64,000 nt of DNA, taken from positions 84,382,001 through 84,446,000 of the forward strand of contig OZ231127.1 in the NCBI GenBank assembly GCA_965153355.1, written 5' to 3'. The position numbers and the translations under genes were made by a program. Shown here one piece after another: positions 1 to 14,485 of this stretch (position 1 is the stretch's first letter; each line of letters begins with the position of its first letter). Under the pieces are notes generated by a model. That model was not told the DNA's origin, did not search any database, and saw only the letters and a list, made by a program, of their open reading frames with translations. Origin of the DNA: Flaccisagitta enflata. Taxonomy: Eukaryota; Chaetognatha; Sagittoidea; Aphragmophora.

Positions 1-474
<474 letters not shown>

Positions 475-1204
475 CTCTGTAACTTTTCCTTTCTTTTACA
501 CTCATTGACACATTGGGATGGATATTGTGACAATCGCTCTTTTTAGTCACTTGCTCAGTCGTGTCTAAGAGCTAGTCCATTTATGCATTGGCACCATTAA
601 GTTTGACATTTTTGTTTTATGCAAAAAACACAAGCAAGTCAGGTAATTTTTTTCTCAACAATTATCTTTAGGAAGTGTTGGTTATTGCAATTCTTTTTTG
701 GTGTATAGGTTACTGTATTTGATATGTTTAATGCCCCTCTCCATCAAATGCCCCCTCCATCTAATGCCCCCCTCCATCTAATGCCCCCCTCTTATTTCTC
801 CCAGGGAGTTCATTGGTCACTTAAATTTCAAGCAGGAAATGTTACAGATCAATATTCAAAAAAACCTTTCTGAATGCCTTTCTTTGAAGATATTTGTTTA
901 TTATCTAGGTCAAAAGTTTGTCACCTTTTTGAGATAAAGTAAGTTAATTGAAAAAATAATACAAATTTCATGTAAGACATATATTAAATCCTTGGTGTGA
1001 CCCTTTTACATAAAACTCAACTGTAGTAATGTTGATTTAACATTGTCAAATTTATTTTTTGTCGCCCCATCTTGGGCATTTACAACTCAAAGTGCATTTA
1101 AGCGCCTGACTGCTATCGTTTTCTCTCTCAATCCCTATTATCCCATATGTTTTCCTCCACCGTATGTTTTTTTTTCCTGGCTCCATGCCTTCACAAACGT
1201 GGTT

Positions 1205-1206
<2 letters not shown>
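475..1206. other. AT-rich spacer, no gene seen
   Basis: Unique-looking AT-rich sequence. The only structure seen is a short tandem of TCTAATGCCCCCCTCCA-like units near 730-795. No supported exon. Confidence 0.5.

Positions 1207-1300
<94 letters not shown>
1207..1300. repeat. (CT)n microsatellite
   Basis: Uninterrupted CT dinucleotide tract of about 90 bp. Confidence 0.97.
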
Positions 1301-1302
<2 letters not shown>

Positions 1303-1429
1303 GCTCTCACCCTTCCTTCCCTCTGACTGAATGTTAGGATTTGATTTGTGTTTGCTTTGTTCAAAGGCTTTTTATTCCGTATTTGCGTATTGTGTGTTTG
1401 GTGTTTACTTATACGATGGCTGTCGCTAT

Positions 1430-1615
1430 CGGCGCGGTGTGGCAATACGACCTACGCGGCGTGGCAATGCGACCAACATGGAATGACAGCGCGACCTACA
1501 TGGCATGGCAGTGCGACCAGCGCGGCGTGGCAGTGCGAACAACATGGCGTGGCAGCACGACCAGCGCAGCGTAGGAGTGCAACCAGCGAGGCGTGGTAGT
1601 GCGATCAGCGTGACG
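1430..1615. repeat. GC-rich minisatellite, about 20-bp unit
   Basis: Degenerate tandem units around GCGTGGCAGTGCGACCA. The stretch is distinctly richer in G+C than its surroundings. Confidence 0.8.
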
Positions 1616-2490
1616 TTGGCCTGACGCTTTCATTTTAAGCTTTTTAAGCTTTTGTCACATCTGTGAATAATTGCCTAGCCTAGCTAGGGTATGTTCGACT
1701 TCACTCTTACACTGGACAGTTTTCATATCATGACCGCAGCGCATGGCGATATTGACTAATGAATACAGTGGTATTTAAGACAATCAGTAGCTTTTTTCAA
1801 ATGCTCTGGTTCAAAGTAATGTGCACTCGCTGATTGTATATTATCCTCAGAGTTTTGAAGCGAAAGTATCTCAAGTCTGGCTTGAACCTAAGGCTCTCAG
1901 GTTAAGTCTCAGGTCATATATTACGTCAAAACTGATGTGCAGGAATATACTCATTTGTAACGCAAGATCCGAGGGATAATGTAGAGACGCACCGTGGCAT
2001 TAATCAGGTAAAATGACACATGGAGCTTTATCGACAAATGGACTATGATACAAAACAATCGATATGAGGACATATCAGCCTCGACCGTTATTGCACTTTG
2101 GTACAGCTTGAGTTAAACCAACTTACTGGTACTCATGGCTCTTGACATAAATAAAGTTGTCTCTTCAGCTGCATGTAAGAGGGGAATTACAGGTCAGCGT
2201 CAGCATCAGTGTTAGAGGGGATCAGTTAAGTGACAAGAACTACCAACAAAGCGGAGAAAAGAGAAAAAGGTGATGATTATGTTTTTATTTCCATGTTAAA
2301 ACTACTTCTTCTCATCCTATCTATTATTGAACAAACAATGAGACAAATGGAACAACTCAATGGACCAATAGATAATCGAAACTCTGGCATGTTTGAGACT
2401 TGTGGTACCTGCAGCATGTATGCATTGGCTATTGATATACATTATACAACCCTCAACAACAGCATGCCATGTGTGCTATGATTCATTTCA
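1616..2490. other. Spacer, no gene seen
   Basis: Unique sequence. The 83-codon open frame at 2230-2481 has no recognisable domain and no convincing splice context, so I do not call it a gene. Confidence 0.45.
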
Positions 2491-2494
2491 TCGT

Positions 2495-3010
2495 CGTGAC
2501 AAAGTGAGTGGCACAGAAGTCAGCTGTTTCAAGCGTTAGTCTCCTACATTTCATCTCTTGGCCACAACAACATGAATGGCACAGAAGTCAGCTGTATAAC
2601 AACCCTCACCAACACTGTGCCATATATGCTATGTTACATCACCACAACAAAGTGAGCGGCTCAGAAGTCAGCTGTTTCACACGTTAGTCTGCTACATTTC
2701 ATCTCATAGCCACAACAACATAAATGGCACAGAAGTCAGCTGTAATATTTCCTCTCATGGACACAACAAAGTGAACAGCACAGAAGTCAGTCTTCTTGCG
2801 TGATAGCCTGCTACACTTCATCTTATTGCTACACCAAAATAAACAGCACAGAAGTCAACTGTTTCGCGCGTTATTATGCTACATTTCATCTCATGGCCAC
2901 ACCAAAGTGAATGGCACAGAAGTCAGCTGTCTCGCGCGTTAGTATACTACATTTTATCTCATGGCCGCACCAAAGTGAGTGGCACAGAAGTCAGCTGTCT
3001 CGCGCGTTAG
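2495..3010. repeat. 68-bp minisatellite
   Basis: The marker GCACAGAAGTCAGCTG recurs at about 2511, 2579, 2659, 2727, 2778, 2846, 2914 and 2982. The spacing is mostly 68 bp, with one enlarged and one shortened unit. Confidence 0.9.
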
Positions 3011-3184
3011 TTTGTGCGTCTCTTGAGTGAGATAGTCTGTGATTACGAAGGAGACAAGTCCCATTTAATACTCTGGGGACCGATAAACTTTTATTCACTC
3101 TCTCTCTTTCCATTTCTCTGTCCAAAGGATGATCTCGTCCTTGCCAGTATCCGACTGAGCCAGTCATGATATATCGGTCAAACA

Positions 3185-3700
3185 CTTTGCCGGTCTTATA
3201 CTTTGCCGTTATCGAATGCTGCTGTTTTCAAAATGGGCCGGTGTCATAATGTGCCAATCTCAGACTATACTGGTCACGGTGCTAAACTGTGCTGGTCTCC
3301 GAGTTTACTGGAAACCGACTTTACTGGTACTAAAATGTGTCAGTCTTAGACTGTACTGGTCACAGACTCTACCGGTACTAAACTGTGCTGGTCTCAGACT
3401 GTACTGGTTATGAACTTTACTAAATTGTGCTGGTCCCAGGCTGTACTCGTCATGGATTTCGCTGGTAACAAACTGTGCTGGTCTCAGACAGTGCCGGTGT
3501 CATAATGCACCAGTCTTAGACTGTACTGGTCACGAACAAAACCAGAACTAAACCGTGCTGGTCTCAAGCTGTGTGCAAATTTCAGACTGTACTGGTCACG
3601 GACTGTACTGGAAGTAAACTGTGCTGGTCTAAGACTGTACTCATCATGGCCTTCGCTAGTACTATACTGAGCTGGTGTCAGACCTTGCTGGTTTCAGTAT
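3185..3700. repeat. Degenerate minisatellite of CTGTACTGGTC-type units
   Basis: Alternating ACTGTGCTGGTCTCAGA and CTGTACTGGTCACGGA half-units recur about every 34 bp with many substitutions. Confidence 0.8.
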
Positions 3701-3904
3701 CTTCCTCCCAGACACGAACGTGGCCGAATTTCTGTTTTCCATTCATCTCATTACTAATTTCTTCCTGTGATGAGGCTCAGACTCAAAGAGGTTCATGTAA
3801 CCAAGACCGGGACTCATTTTGAGTTTTAGCCATTGTGTCTGCCCATGGACGTTTTGAATTTTGATTGTTAAAGGCATGTACTTTAAATTAAACCTCCCTC
3901 CCTC

Positions 3905-4420
<516 letters not shown>

Positions 4421-4439
4421 AGTTTCTGGGCTTGGATAC

Positions 4440-5406
<967 letters not shown>

Positions 5407-5559
5407 TCCTCGGGCGATGCTGTGTGTTTCTGGCGTGTGACTAATGAGTGCCGATGTCAAACGTTGCAGTGCCGTGAGAAGACCCTTTGGGGGGAAAAAC
5501 GGCGCTAACGCGCTGAGAAGAGACTTGGACCGAAAAAAAATTGTTAAATGAAAAATGGC

Positions 5560-5895
5560 CAGCACCATGGGATAAAATGGTTCATATCACAACACATTGA
5601 CCATGGGATACAATGGTCCATATCAATTATCACAACACCTCTTCCATGGGATAAAATGGTTCATATCACAACACATTTACCATAGGATATAATGGTCCAT
5701 ATTACAACGCATTTACCATGAGATACAATGGTCCATATCACAATACATTTACCACGGGATACAATGGTCCATATCACAACAAATTTACCATGGGATACAA
5801 TGGTCCATATCACAACACATTTACCATGGGATAAAATGGTCCATATCACAATACATTTACCACGGGATACAATGGTTCATATCACCACACATTAA
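5560..5895. repeat. 36-bp minisatellite
   Basis: About nine units containing CCATGGGATACAATGGTCC followed by ATATCACAACACATTTA. CCATGG/CCATTG dyads give each unit weak internal palindromy. Confidence 0.9.
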
Positions 5896-6575
5896 TTATA
5901 ATTTCACGATCCTGTTTTATGGTGTTCAATCAAATCCACAGGATTTTTTTTCAGGGGCCGTATACAGTTGCATGGCTTTTGATTTTGTTTCCTTCCTCCT
6001 TTGCTTGATTTTCGTCCTGCTTAGTTGAAGTATATTTGATTTTCTTATCCATGTAGCCTCTTTATAGTAATGTTTTGGTTTCAATAATATACAATTTTGT
6101 TGTTGTGACGAAATAATTCTTCATACCAAAAGGATAAAATCTTTTTCAATTTTCTTCTTTCCATTTTTCTATCCATTGTTTTTCCTTCCCCATATTCAAA
6201 TTCTTAAACAACTATCCATTATTGGCCTTTGCCGCTTGATAGAGAATTGTGCCATGGTGGAATTCAAATAAATCACTTCGGCGAGAAAATGATGAAATTC
6301 CTTAATAAAGATTAAACGATGGACGTCGGTGGGGGGGGGGTCGTTGGGGGGAGGGGGGTGTTGGGATGGGGGTCGATGGCAGGCAGATGTCAGACTAAGT
6401 TGTTATCTTATCACAAACAACATTTGAGTAAATTAGGCATGTCTCTAAGTAAACACCCAAGATTTCCCATCTCATCTACTGATTCATCTGAAAACTTCAA
6501 CCAAAGAAGTTGATGTCTGTTTTCCTCATGCATATCATCATATGCATTCTCCATGCCTCAAATGATCTGTTTCGT

Positions 6576-6576
6576 C

Positions 6577-6639
<63 letters not shown>

Positions 6640-6645
6640 GCCTGT
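6576..6645. repeat. (CTGT)n microsatellite
   Basis: About 16 tandem CTGT units. Confidence 0.95.
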
Positions 6646-6916
6646 CATTATCCCGTCTCCTGCTTATGAAACTCTCTCTCAATTCTCACATTTGGTGTTA
6701 ATGATGTTCTGTTGTTGGACGAAGATCCTCGACAGAACTGAGAATGTCTTTTTCGTCAAACTTGACTGCGACTCGACAAAAGCCCGGATATGATGAGTTT
6801 GACGCGCGAGAGACAAAAATGCATGACTGCATTTGCACAAAAAACCTCTGCTGTCTCTCACGAATACCAAAGTGCGCGTGAGCTAAAAAAGCCGCGCAGC
6901 TCGCACTGTCACACTG

Positions 6917-7623
6917 GATTATCTGAGGTGAGATCAAACCCCGGGATAGCCCGGGGTTGTTCAGGCCTCAGGGTTGCATTACTTGGAAAAACAACAACAT
7001 TTTTACCATCTACATGAGTGCTTTACGACACTCAAAAACATGACAAGCATAAAAATCAATCCTGATGCAACCCCGAGCAGTACCAAGCAACCCGAGCAAC
7101 CCTGCGCAACCCCAAGTAACCCCATGTAACCCCGAGCAGCACCAAGCAACCCCGAGCAGTGCAAAGTAACCCTATGTAACCTCGAGCAGCACCAAGCAAC
7201 CCCGAGCAACCCCGAGCAACCTAAAGTAACCCCATGTAACCCCGAGCAGCACCAAGCAACCCCAAGCAGTGCAAAATTACCTCATGTAACCCCGAGCAGC
7301 ACCAAGCAACCCATGAGCAACCCCGAGCAACCCAAAGTAACCCCATGTAACCCCAAGCAGCACCAAGCAACCCCGAGCAGCACAAAGTAACCCCATGTAA
7401 CCCCGAGCAGTACCAAGCAACCCCGAGCAATCCCGAGCAACCCCAAGTAACCCCATGTAACCCCAAGCAGCACCAAGCAACCCCAAGCAACCCCGAGCAG
7501 GACCAAGCAACCCCGAGCAACCCCAAGTAACCCCGAGCAGCACCAATTTACCCCTGGCAACCCCGAGCAACCCTTGAAAGGCCTTGGGGTTTAATCTCAC
7601 TGTTTCATGGTACAGATTATCTG
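6917..7623. mobile_element. Inverted-repeat element with AACCCCGAGCA minisatellite core
   Basis: Inverted ends GTGAGATCAAACCCC (from 6928) and GGGGTTTAATCTCAC (ending 7600) flank a 500-bp array of AACCCCGAGCA/ACCAAGC units. The 9-mer GATTATCTG occurs at 6917-6925 and again at 7615-7623 and may be a target duplication, although the sequence between it and the inverted ends is not symmetrical. Leucine/glycine-rich reverse open frames are translations of the array. Confidence 0.6.
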
Positions 7624-8314
<691 letters not shown>

Positions 8315-8505
8315 TCACGTCATGGACCACGAGTCTTTCATGGTGGCCAAGTCCCGGATTATCAAAGGTGGCGATTTGTGGTCGTGTATGGTCTTACACA
8401 GGTGCTGTGGTGTGTTTTGGTAGTCAAACGTCAACACTGGACCGGTGCAGTTTATAATACAGTTTAATTTCTGTCGTGCAATACTCTCAAGCAGGTACTG
8501 CGGTG

Positions 8506-8668
8506 TTTTTAGTCGCGGCGACGCGACTCTACACCTTGCCATGTCGGTCGGTACGTCGGTACATCGGTACGTCGGTAACAAATATTTCTGAATTACGAGC
8601 GGTTTTTTGCATTACGGCCCCTACCCAACCGTTCTTGACTGTCTTGCCGTGTATCCCACCTTGTTATA
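8506..8668 (-). mobile_element. Dispersed hairpin element, subfamily A, reverse orientation
   Basis: Reads in reverse. It begins with the terminal hairpin AGTCGCG-GCGA-CGCGACT, then CTCTACACC, a GTCGGTAC tract, and ends GCCGTGTATCCCACCTTGTT. This is a diverged form of the shared 5' end (ACAAGGCCGGATACACGGC on the element's own strand). Confidence 0.75.
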
Positions 8669-9039
8669 AATTATCAGATGAACTCAGCGACTTTGGCGAC
8701 CTGTGGCGCAGATGCTGAATTGCTGATGTAGGTGTGGTGCTCTCCCACTCATTTGGGAGAACTGCCAATTTTTGTACTGATCATTAATTGACCGGACAAA
8801 AAAAAAAATAAATAAAAGAATAAAAACAATAAAAAAAAGAAAAAAAAATCTTTTCCTGTTAGAGGTGCGTTGGCGCCCCCCAAAAACGAATGTGAGTTTC
8901 AGTCACGAATCTTGGTTAAACAAGAAGTGCAATTGACATTTTCCTCGTGCAAAAAATCCTGGTACCCTTTCAACTCAATTTTCTTGCAGATCGACTTTTT
9001 CAACTGTCGTGAGAATTCGTCGCGTGAATGTTTGTCATA

Positions 9040-9440
9040 CTGTGGATGCTCATGTATCTTTGTGTGTTTGTGTTTGTCTTACTCATGAAACTTTTTGTGT
9101 TTGTTTTTGTCTTACTGTGAATGCCCATGTTTGTCATGAAACCTTGTGAGTTTGTGTATGTTCTATTGTGAGCGCTCATGTAACTGTGTATGTTTGTGTT
9201 TGTCTTAATGTAGACGCTCATGTAACTTTGTGTGTTCATGTTTGTCTTACTGTGAATGCTCATGTTACTCATGAAAGTTTGTATCTTTGTAAGCTATTGT
9301 CTATGTCATTGTAAATGCTTGGGTAACTTTGTAAGTCTCTGTTTGTGTCACTCATGTAACCTGGTGTGTTCATGTTTGTCTTTCTGTAAATGCTCATTTA
9401 ACTTCGTGTGTTCATGTTTGTCTTACTGTAAATGCTCATG
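9040..9440. repeat. Degenerate minisatellite of about 42 bp
   Basis: Repeated TGTTTGTCTTACTGTGAATG...CTCATGTAACTTTGTGTG units with substitutions and truncations. Confidence 0.8.
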
Positions 9441-9655
9441 TTGCTATTTGAGTTCATGCACAAGTGTAGGACAGCGTTTGTAATTGTCGAAACTGTCTTA
9501 AAGTATTGTACACACGTGAGTCTGCATGTGCTTGAATGAATGTGGAATTGCTTGTTTTTCTAAACCCTGCATTTTTTTTTCCCCCTTTCAGTTGATTTTT
9601 TGCCTTTGTCCATCATTTCCTTTTCCAAATCGTGCCTCTATACCTCAACCTGCAT

Positions 9656-9980
<325 letters not shown>

Positions 9981-10088
9981 TTCCTAGTGGCGCGGCAGCT
10001 CGGAGAGTCGTCGCCCAGGCGCTCTGAGCTGTGTTGCGTTGGTGACAGGGAAATATCGAGTTTCGTCCGCTTCGCTTTTTATTGGACG

Positions 10089-10290
10089 AAATGACGCGTG
10101 CGAATGAAGCGTGCGAATGACGCGTGCGAATGACGCGTGCGAATGACGCGTGCGAATAACGCGTGCGAATGACGCGTGCGAATGACGCGTGCGAATGACG
10201 CGTGCAAATGACGCGTGCGAATGACGCGTGCAAATGCCGCGTGCGAATGACACGTGCGAATGATGCGTGCAAATGACGCGTTCACGCGCA
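10089..10290. repeat. 13-bp CpG-rich minisatellite
   Basis: About 15 units of GACGCGTGCGAAT. Each unit carries three CpG dinucleotides. The 13-bp period makes all frames look alike when translated. Confidence 0.93.
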
Positions 10291-10559
10291 GTAAAGACAC
10301 GTGCGTAGGCAGACCAATCACGCGTGTCACATGTTTCACGTGCGTGCGCATCATCAACTCATCCCCCTAACTTATTTTTGGCATTTGATGTGTTTCATGC
10401 ATCATCATTGTATCAATGATGCAGCCGCTTTTTATGGCTCAATTTAGTTTCTTGGCCTGAGACCGTACCGAAGGTTACGACTGCAATGCAGCGATCAATT
10501 AATGAAAAAAACAAACAAACATAATCGTTGATAACAATCACGATGACATGCTCGCCATG

Positions 10560-10970
10560 CCTAAAACCCATCATGACACAAATCCACCTTGACACAAACC
10601 TGCCTTGACACAAACCTGCCTTGACACAAACCCACCGTGGGAGAAACCCGCCATGTCAAAAACCCACCTTGAGACAAACCCGCTATGTCAAAAACCTGCC
10701 ATGACACGGAGACGCATTCTCACAAACTTGATACAACGCAAGTCCACAATGTCACAAGTCCACCACGACACAAATCTGCTATGCCTCTAACCTTCCATGT
10801 CACAAGTCCACCACAACACAAATCTGCTATGCCTCTAACCTGCCATGACACAAACTTGCTATGACACTAAATCACCTTGAGACAAACCCGCTATGTCAAA
10901 AACCAGCCACGTCACGGACACGCCATCTCACAAACTCGACACGACACGAGCCCGCAATGTCACAAACCCA
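10560..10970. repeat. Degenerate 16-bp minisatellite
   Basis: Units around CTTGACACAAACCTGC, some changed to CATGTCAAAAACCCGC or CACGACACAAATCTGC. Confidence 0.8.
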
Positions 10971-11309
10971 TCAGGTCCCTTTGATACCAGTTTTCGAAAC
11001 TTCCGTTTTTCCTGCCATTTCTTCCTAGAGTTCCTTTTCTTGTTTATTTTTTTTTTCTTTTTCAGTTATGCCCAGGCCCTACAAAGAATTCTAAACATGA
11101 GAGTAACTTGAAGTTACAAGGCAATTTCACTTACAGTTACACCCAATACTCTTATAGATTCCAATTTATCTGGCTCAAGATCTTTTCAGATTCATATGAT
11201 ACCTTGTTCTTTAATACTTCTAAGATTTTGTCGTTCATGTTTCTCTGTCTTTGATATGCTATATTTGGTGGACAATATCCCCACAAACCTCAAACTGAAA
11301 TGTTTTGAA

Positions 11310-11734
11310 ATATGATGAAAATGACTTACCATGAAACTAGATAAGTAAATGAAATATAGATGAAAGTGACTAACCATGAAACTAGATAAGTAATTCAAAT
11401 ATAGATGAAAATGACTTACCATGAAACTAGATAAGTAATTGAAATATAGAGGAGAATGACTTACCATGAAACTAGATAAGTAAATGAAATATAGATGAAA
11501 ATGACTTACCATGAAACTAAGTTTATTAATGAAATATAGTTGAAAATGACTTACCATGAAACTAGATAAGTAAATGAAATAGAGATGAAAACGACTTACC
11601 ATGATACTAGATAAGTAAATGAAATGTAGATGGAAATGACTTACCGTGAAACTAGATTGATAAATGAAATATAGATGAAAATGACTTACCAAGAAACTAG
11701 TTTAATAAATGAAATATAGATGAAAATGACTTAC
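11310..11734 (-). repeat. 45-bp minisatellite built from a 5' splice site
   Basis: On the minus strand each unit contains TTTCATG followed by GTAAGTCATTTTCATC. This is the same context as the splice donor of the exon immediately upstream (ends ...CCATG, then GTAAGTCATTTTCATC). I count ten copies including the real junction; nine keep GGTAA, and one (near 11371) reads GGTTA. The units lie at the start of the intron that follows the 68-bp receptor exon. Confidence 0.85.
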
Positions 11735-11802
11735 CATGGTGATTTCACTAATTGAGCTAAAAGAGTTGATGACCATGTCAACATCGACTTCCGTAGGCGT
11801 GT
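11735..11802 (-). CDS. Cys-loop receptor (GABA-A/glycine type) exon, 68 bp
   Basis: Internal exon of a pentameric ligand-gated ion channel subunit, encoding a beta-strand of the extracellular ligand-binding domain. On the minus strand it is bounded by the acceptor TTTCATTACAG and the donor ATG|GTAAGT. With one G from the preceding exon it reads DTPTEVDVDMVINSFSSISE and then ITM. The P-x-E-V-x-V...S-x-S-S-I-S-E...M pattern is typical of invertebrate GABA, glutamate-chloride and glycine receptor subunits. The exon is exactly 68 bp, the length known for this exon in vertebrate GABA-A and glycine receptor genes. Phase matches the exon at 34324-34442, which ends one base into a codon, giving a 22.5-kb intron between them. 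Downstream exons (Cys loop, four transmembrane segments) were not found at lower coordinates. Anion versus cation selectivity cannot be judged from this fragment. Confidence 0.85.
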
Positions 11803-11842
11803 CTGTAATGAAAGAAAAAAGATGTATCAGATAGACAAAACC

Positions 11843-12056
11843 ATTATTCAACAGTGAAGTCAACATAACACTTCATTATTCAACAGTGAAGGCAACATAA
11901 CACTTCATTAGTCAACAGTGAAGTCAACATAACACTTCATTATTCAACAGTGAAGTCAACATAACACTTCATTATTCAACAGTGAAGGCAACATAACACT
12001 TCATTAGTCAACAGTGAAGTCAACATAACACTTCATTATTCAACAGTGAAGTCAAC
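11843..12056. repeat. 32-bp minisatellite with higher-order pattern
   Basis: About 6.5 units of ATTATTCAACAGTGAAGTCA followed by ACATAACACTTC. Variants (TATT/TAGT, AGTC/GGCA) alternate in a repeated order, which suggests multi-unit duplication. It lies within the receptor's long intron. Confidence 0.9.
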
Positions 12057-12225
12057 GTATCCAGGTATCATTTTGTTTAAGATAATTGTTGATCGGTAGA
12101 TGCGTTAAATGATGTTGGTTTCTTTCACAGTGATTGATATTGGTACTGGTTTTGTCAAAGTTGAATCTGTTGTTGCCAGTTTCAAAAGTGGAACAATATC
12201 CCAACTGAAATGAATCACTCTTTAT

Positions 12226-12229
<4 letters not shown>

Positions 12230-12264
<35 letters not shown>
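12230..12264. repeat. Short (CT)n tract
   Basis: CT dinucleotides, about 35 bp. Confidence 0.9.
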
Positions 12265-12266
<2 letters not shown>

Positions 12267-13189
12267 TCTCTCCCACTTTTCAACGCACACATTTGACCTT
12301 TGAATAATTTCGCTGTCGTTTATCGAGAGAGTGCCCAATTTCTTGAGATGACACAGTTTTTGAATATGGGTGGTGCCATCATGAGTTGAACCCGGTTGTT
12401 CTCTCTATTCATACGAAATGAACTTTAGTAAAGCGAGAGAGCTTTCATCGACAAAAAATGGTTATGACCAGATATTTTGAACTTCTGCCTATATTCATCC
12501 AATTTTACTCCTCATGAATACTTGATAGTAAGAAGATTCTAACATCACAACTCACAAGGGTGCTTATTCTAGAACAGCGCACAATCAATGTCACTTCTTG
12601 GAAGTGAACCGCTATCTCTGAATAAAATTGAAAGGAAAATCTATTGTTGTGAAAAAAATATTCGAATATTCAAAAATGTACAAGAAAAATCAACTTATAC
12701 AACGGAAAATATGAGAAAGAACCAAAGAAAGAGGTAATGGCTTGAGTATCAAGGGTATGATTTGCATATTGCAGTTCTATAACTATTGTTACATTTTTCA
12801 TCCTCAAAACAAAATACAGTTAATTGGAATTAAAACCAGTAATAATGATATTTCTCTATGCAGCAAAGAAGAAGCAAAAGACACTTTTCGGTTTTAAAAG
12901 AAAGCAGTGCTTTTTTTGAATGTTGTAAAGCCTTAGATAAAAACATTACTTTGTATCAAATAGAGATGGGAAACTCACAAATTTACTCGTTATTCATTGG
13001 CTAGTTCCCCTGGATCAATGGGATCCGTGCTCTGATCTAAGGGACATTTGAAGCAGCGGCCTTCACCTACGGTCTGTGCCTCGCGCCTGAAAGTTGTCTC
13101 TCTAAGCCTCAGACGAAGTCAAGGGTGAATACGGAATAAAGACCAGTTGGAACTTCCCGTAAGTAATTGATATCGTTTGGTACTTATAA
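12265..13189. other. Intronic spacer, no exon seen
   Basis: Mostly AT-rich unique sequence inside the presumed receptor intron. I found no further exon on either strand. Confidence 0.4.
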
Positions 13190-13450
13190 ACAAGGCCGGA
13201 TACACGGCAATCCAAGTCGCGTGCTGGTGGGCATGGGCCGTACTTGAGGTGACTTCATCATTTGGGCAGTAGCAGTGAGGCCAAAGACTGCCAAAAAAAA
13301 CCAAAAAAAAAAACAATAAAGTAAAGTGTGATGGACCGATGGACTGAGGGACCAACAGACTGATGGACCGACGGCCAGACGGCCCGACGGATTGACGGAC
13401 CAAGGGATCGACCGAGAAAGTGAGGTGTAGAGTCACGTAGCACGCGATTA
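13190..13450 (+). mobile_element. Dispersed hairpin element, subfamily A
   Basis: Starts ACAAGGCCGGATACACGGC, then AAGTCGCGTGCTGGTGGGCA, then ATTTGGGCAGTAGCAGTGAGG, a run of GACGGACCGA-type units, and ends GTGTAGAGTCACGTAGCACGCGATTA, a slightly decayed form of the terminal hairpin. Confidence 0.85.
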
Positions 13451-13504
13451 AGAATTGGTCCCATCTGCATTTGCATAAAAGCTAGTCTGTCCGTGTCTGT
13501 ATGT

Positions 13505-13509
<5 letters not shown>

Positions 13510-13558
<49 letters not shown>
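13510..13558. repeat. (CT)n microsatellite
   Basis: Pure CT tract of about 50 bp. Confidence 0.95.
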
Positions 13559-13560
<2 letters not shown>

Positions 13561-13999
13561 AAATGGCTCTTTTTCCCGCGCAATACTAGGCGAGTAAGTT
13601 GTTTTTTTCCCCTGGAAGAAGCGAAAAAGAACGACTGGGAGAGAGTGAGTTAGAACTCGAGTCTCGAGGAATGTCGTTTAGAATGGTGGACCTCATCTTA
13701 AATGTGGAAAGTCCATGGTTTTTCAAGCGCTAGCAAATTGCGTCCGTTGGCCTTCCAACGGAATGAGTGAAATGCGTTTTGTTTAGCCATGATTACAATA
13801 CAAGCACGTATTTCCTCTAATTAGCGCCCGGGGCGCTTATAGAATTAAAGTTGACCTTGTTAATTGTACCCTCTAATTGGCGCCCCCTAAAACATATAAC
13901 GTGATAAAGGAATAAAATACAAAAAATCCATAATTCCATATGATAAAAAGAATATCAAGTAGAAACAGGTGTAGAATGTGACTCACATTGAAAAAAAGA

Positions 14000-14485
14000 T
14001 ACAGTAGATGTCGTCTAGACTTAGAAATACGGGGGCCCTCATATCTTAAATACCATTTATGTAACTGAAATGAAACTGTGTGTGTATAATGCTTATGACC
14101 TGAAGGGTTGACGATGGGGTATGGCAGTTCTGTGGATGGAAAACTCCCTTGAATACACTCAATCAAATTCTCTTCAATACATCAGCTTCAGAAGTTGGTC
14201 TAGTGGTTAACTCACTTGGCTTCAGATATATCATTTACTGCTCTTTTCATTTAAGGTTCCAGGTTTGAATCTTTGGCTGGTTTTGCTATTCAAGCGAATA
14301 GATGAAGCTGAAATTCTGCCAAAAAAAAAGATTGTTCCTATAGTTGTATACTAAAAGTTTTTTTCCTAAGGTAAGCCGTAGGGGGATACCATACCCCATC
14401 ATCAACCCTTTAGGGTTTACACATTACACCTGCAAAATGTCAGACCCCTCACTTTACTAATAGTCAGGTTACGACATCTACTGTA
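14000..14485. mobile_element. TA-flanked MITE with CAGTAGAT ends (Tc1/mariner-like)
   Basis: Left end TACAGTAGATGTCGT and right end ACGACATCTACTGTA are inverted copies with terminal TA. The left terminus also shares TCTAGACTT and ACGGGGGC with the element at 49247-49918, so both belong to one family. TA plus CAGT is the usual form of Tc1/mariner MITE ends; no transposase is present. Confidence 0.7.
14189..14280 (+). repeat. tRNA-like sequence (possible SINE head)
   Basis: An A-box-like TGGTCTAGTGGTTA at 14196-14209 and a B-box-like GGTTTGAATCT at 14262-14272 have the spacing of an internal RNA polymerase III promoter. The acceptor stem is not convincingly paired, so this looks like a tRNA-derived repeat or decayed tRNA, not a functional tRNA. 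It sits in the loop of the surrounding foldback. Confidence 0.55.

Noticed and set aside
14189-14280. Functional tRNA gene
   Set aside because: A- and B-box sequences are present, but the acceptor and anticodon stems do not pair well and the unit sits inside a MITE.
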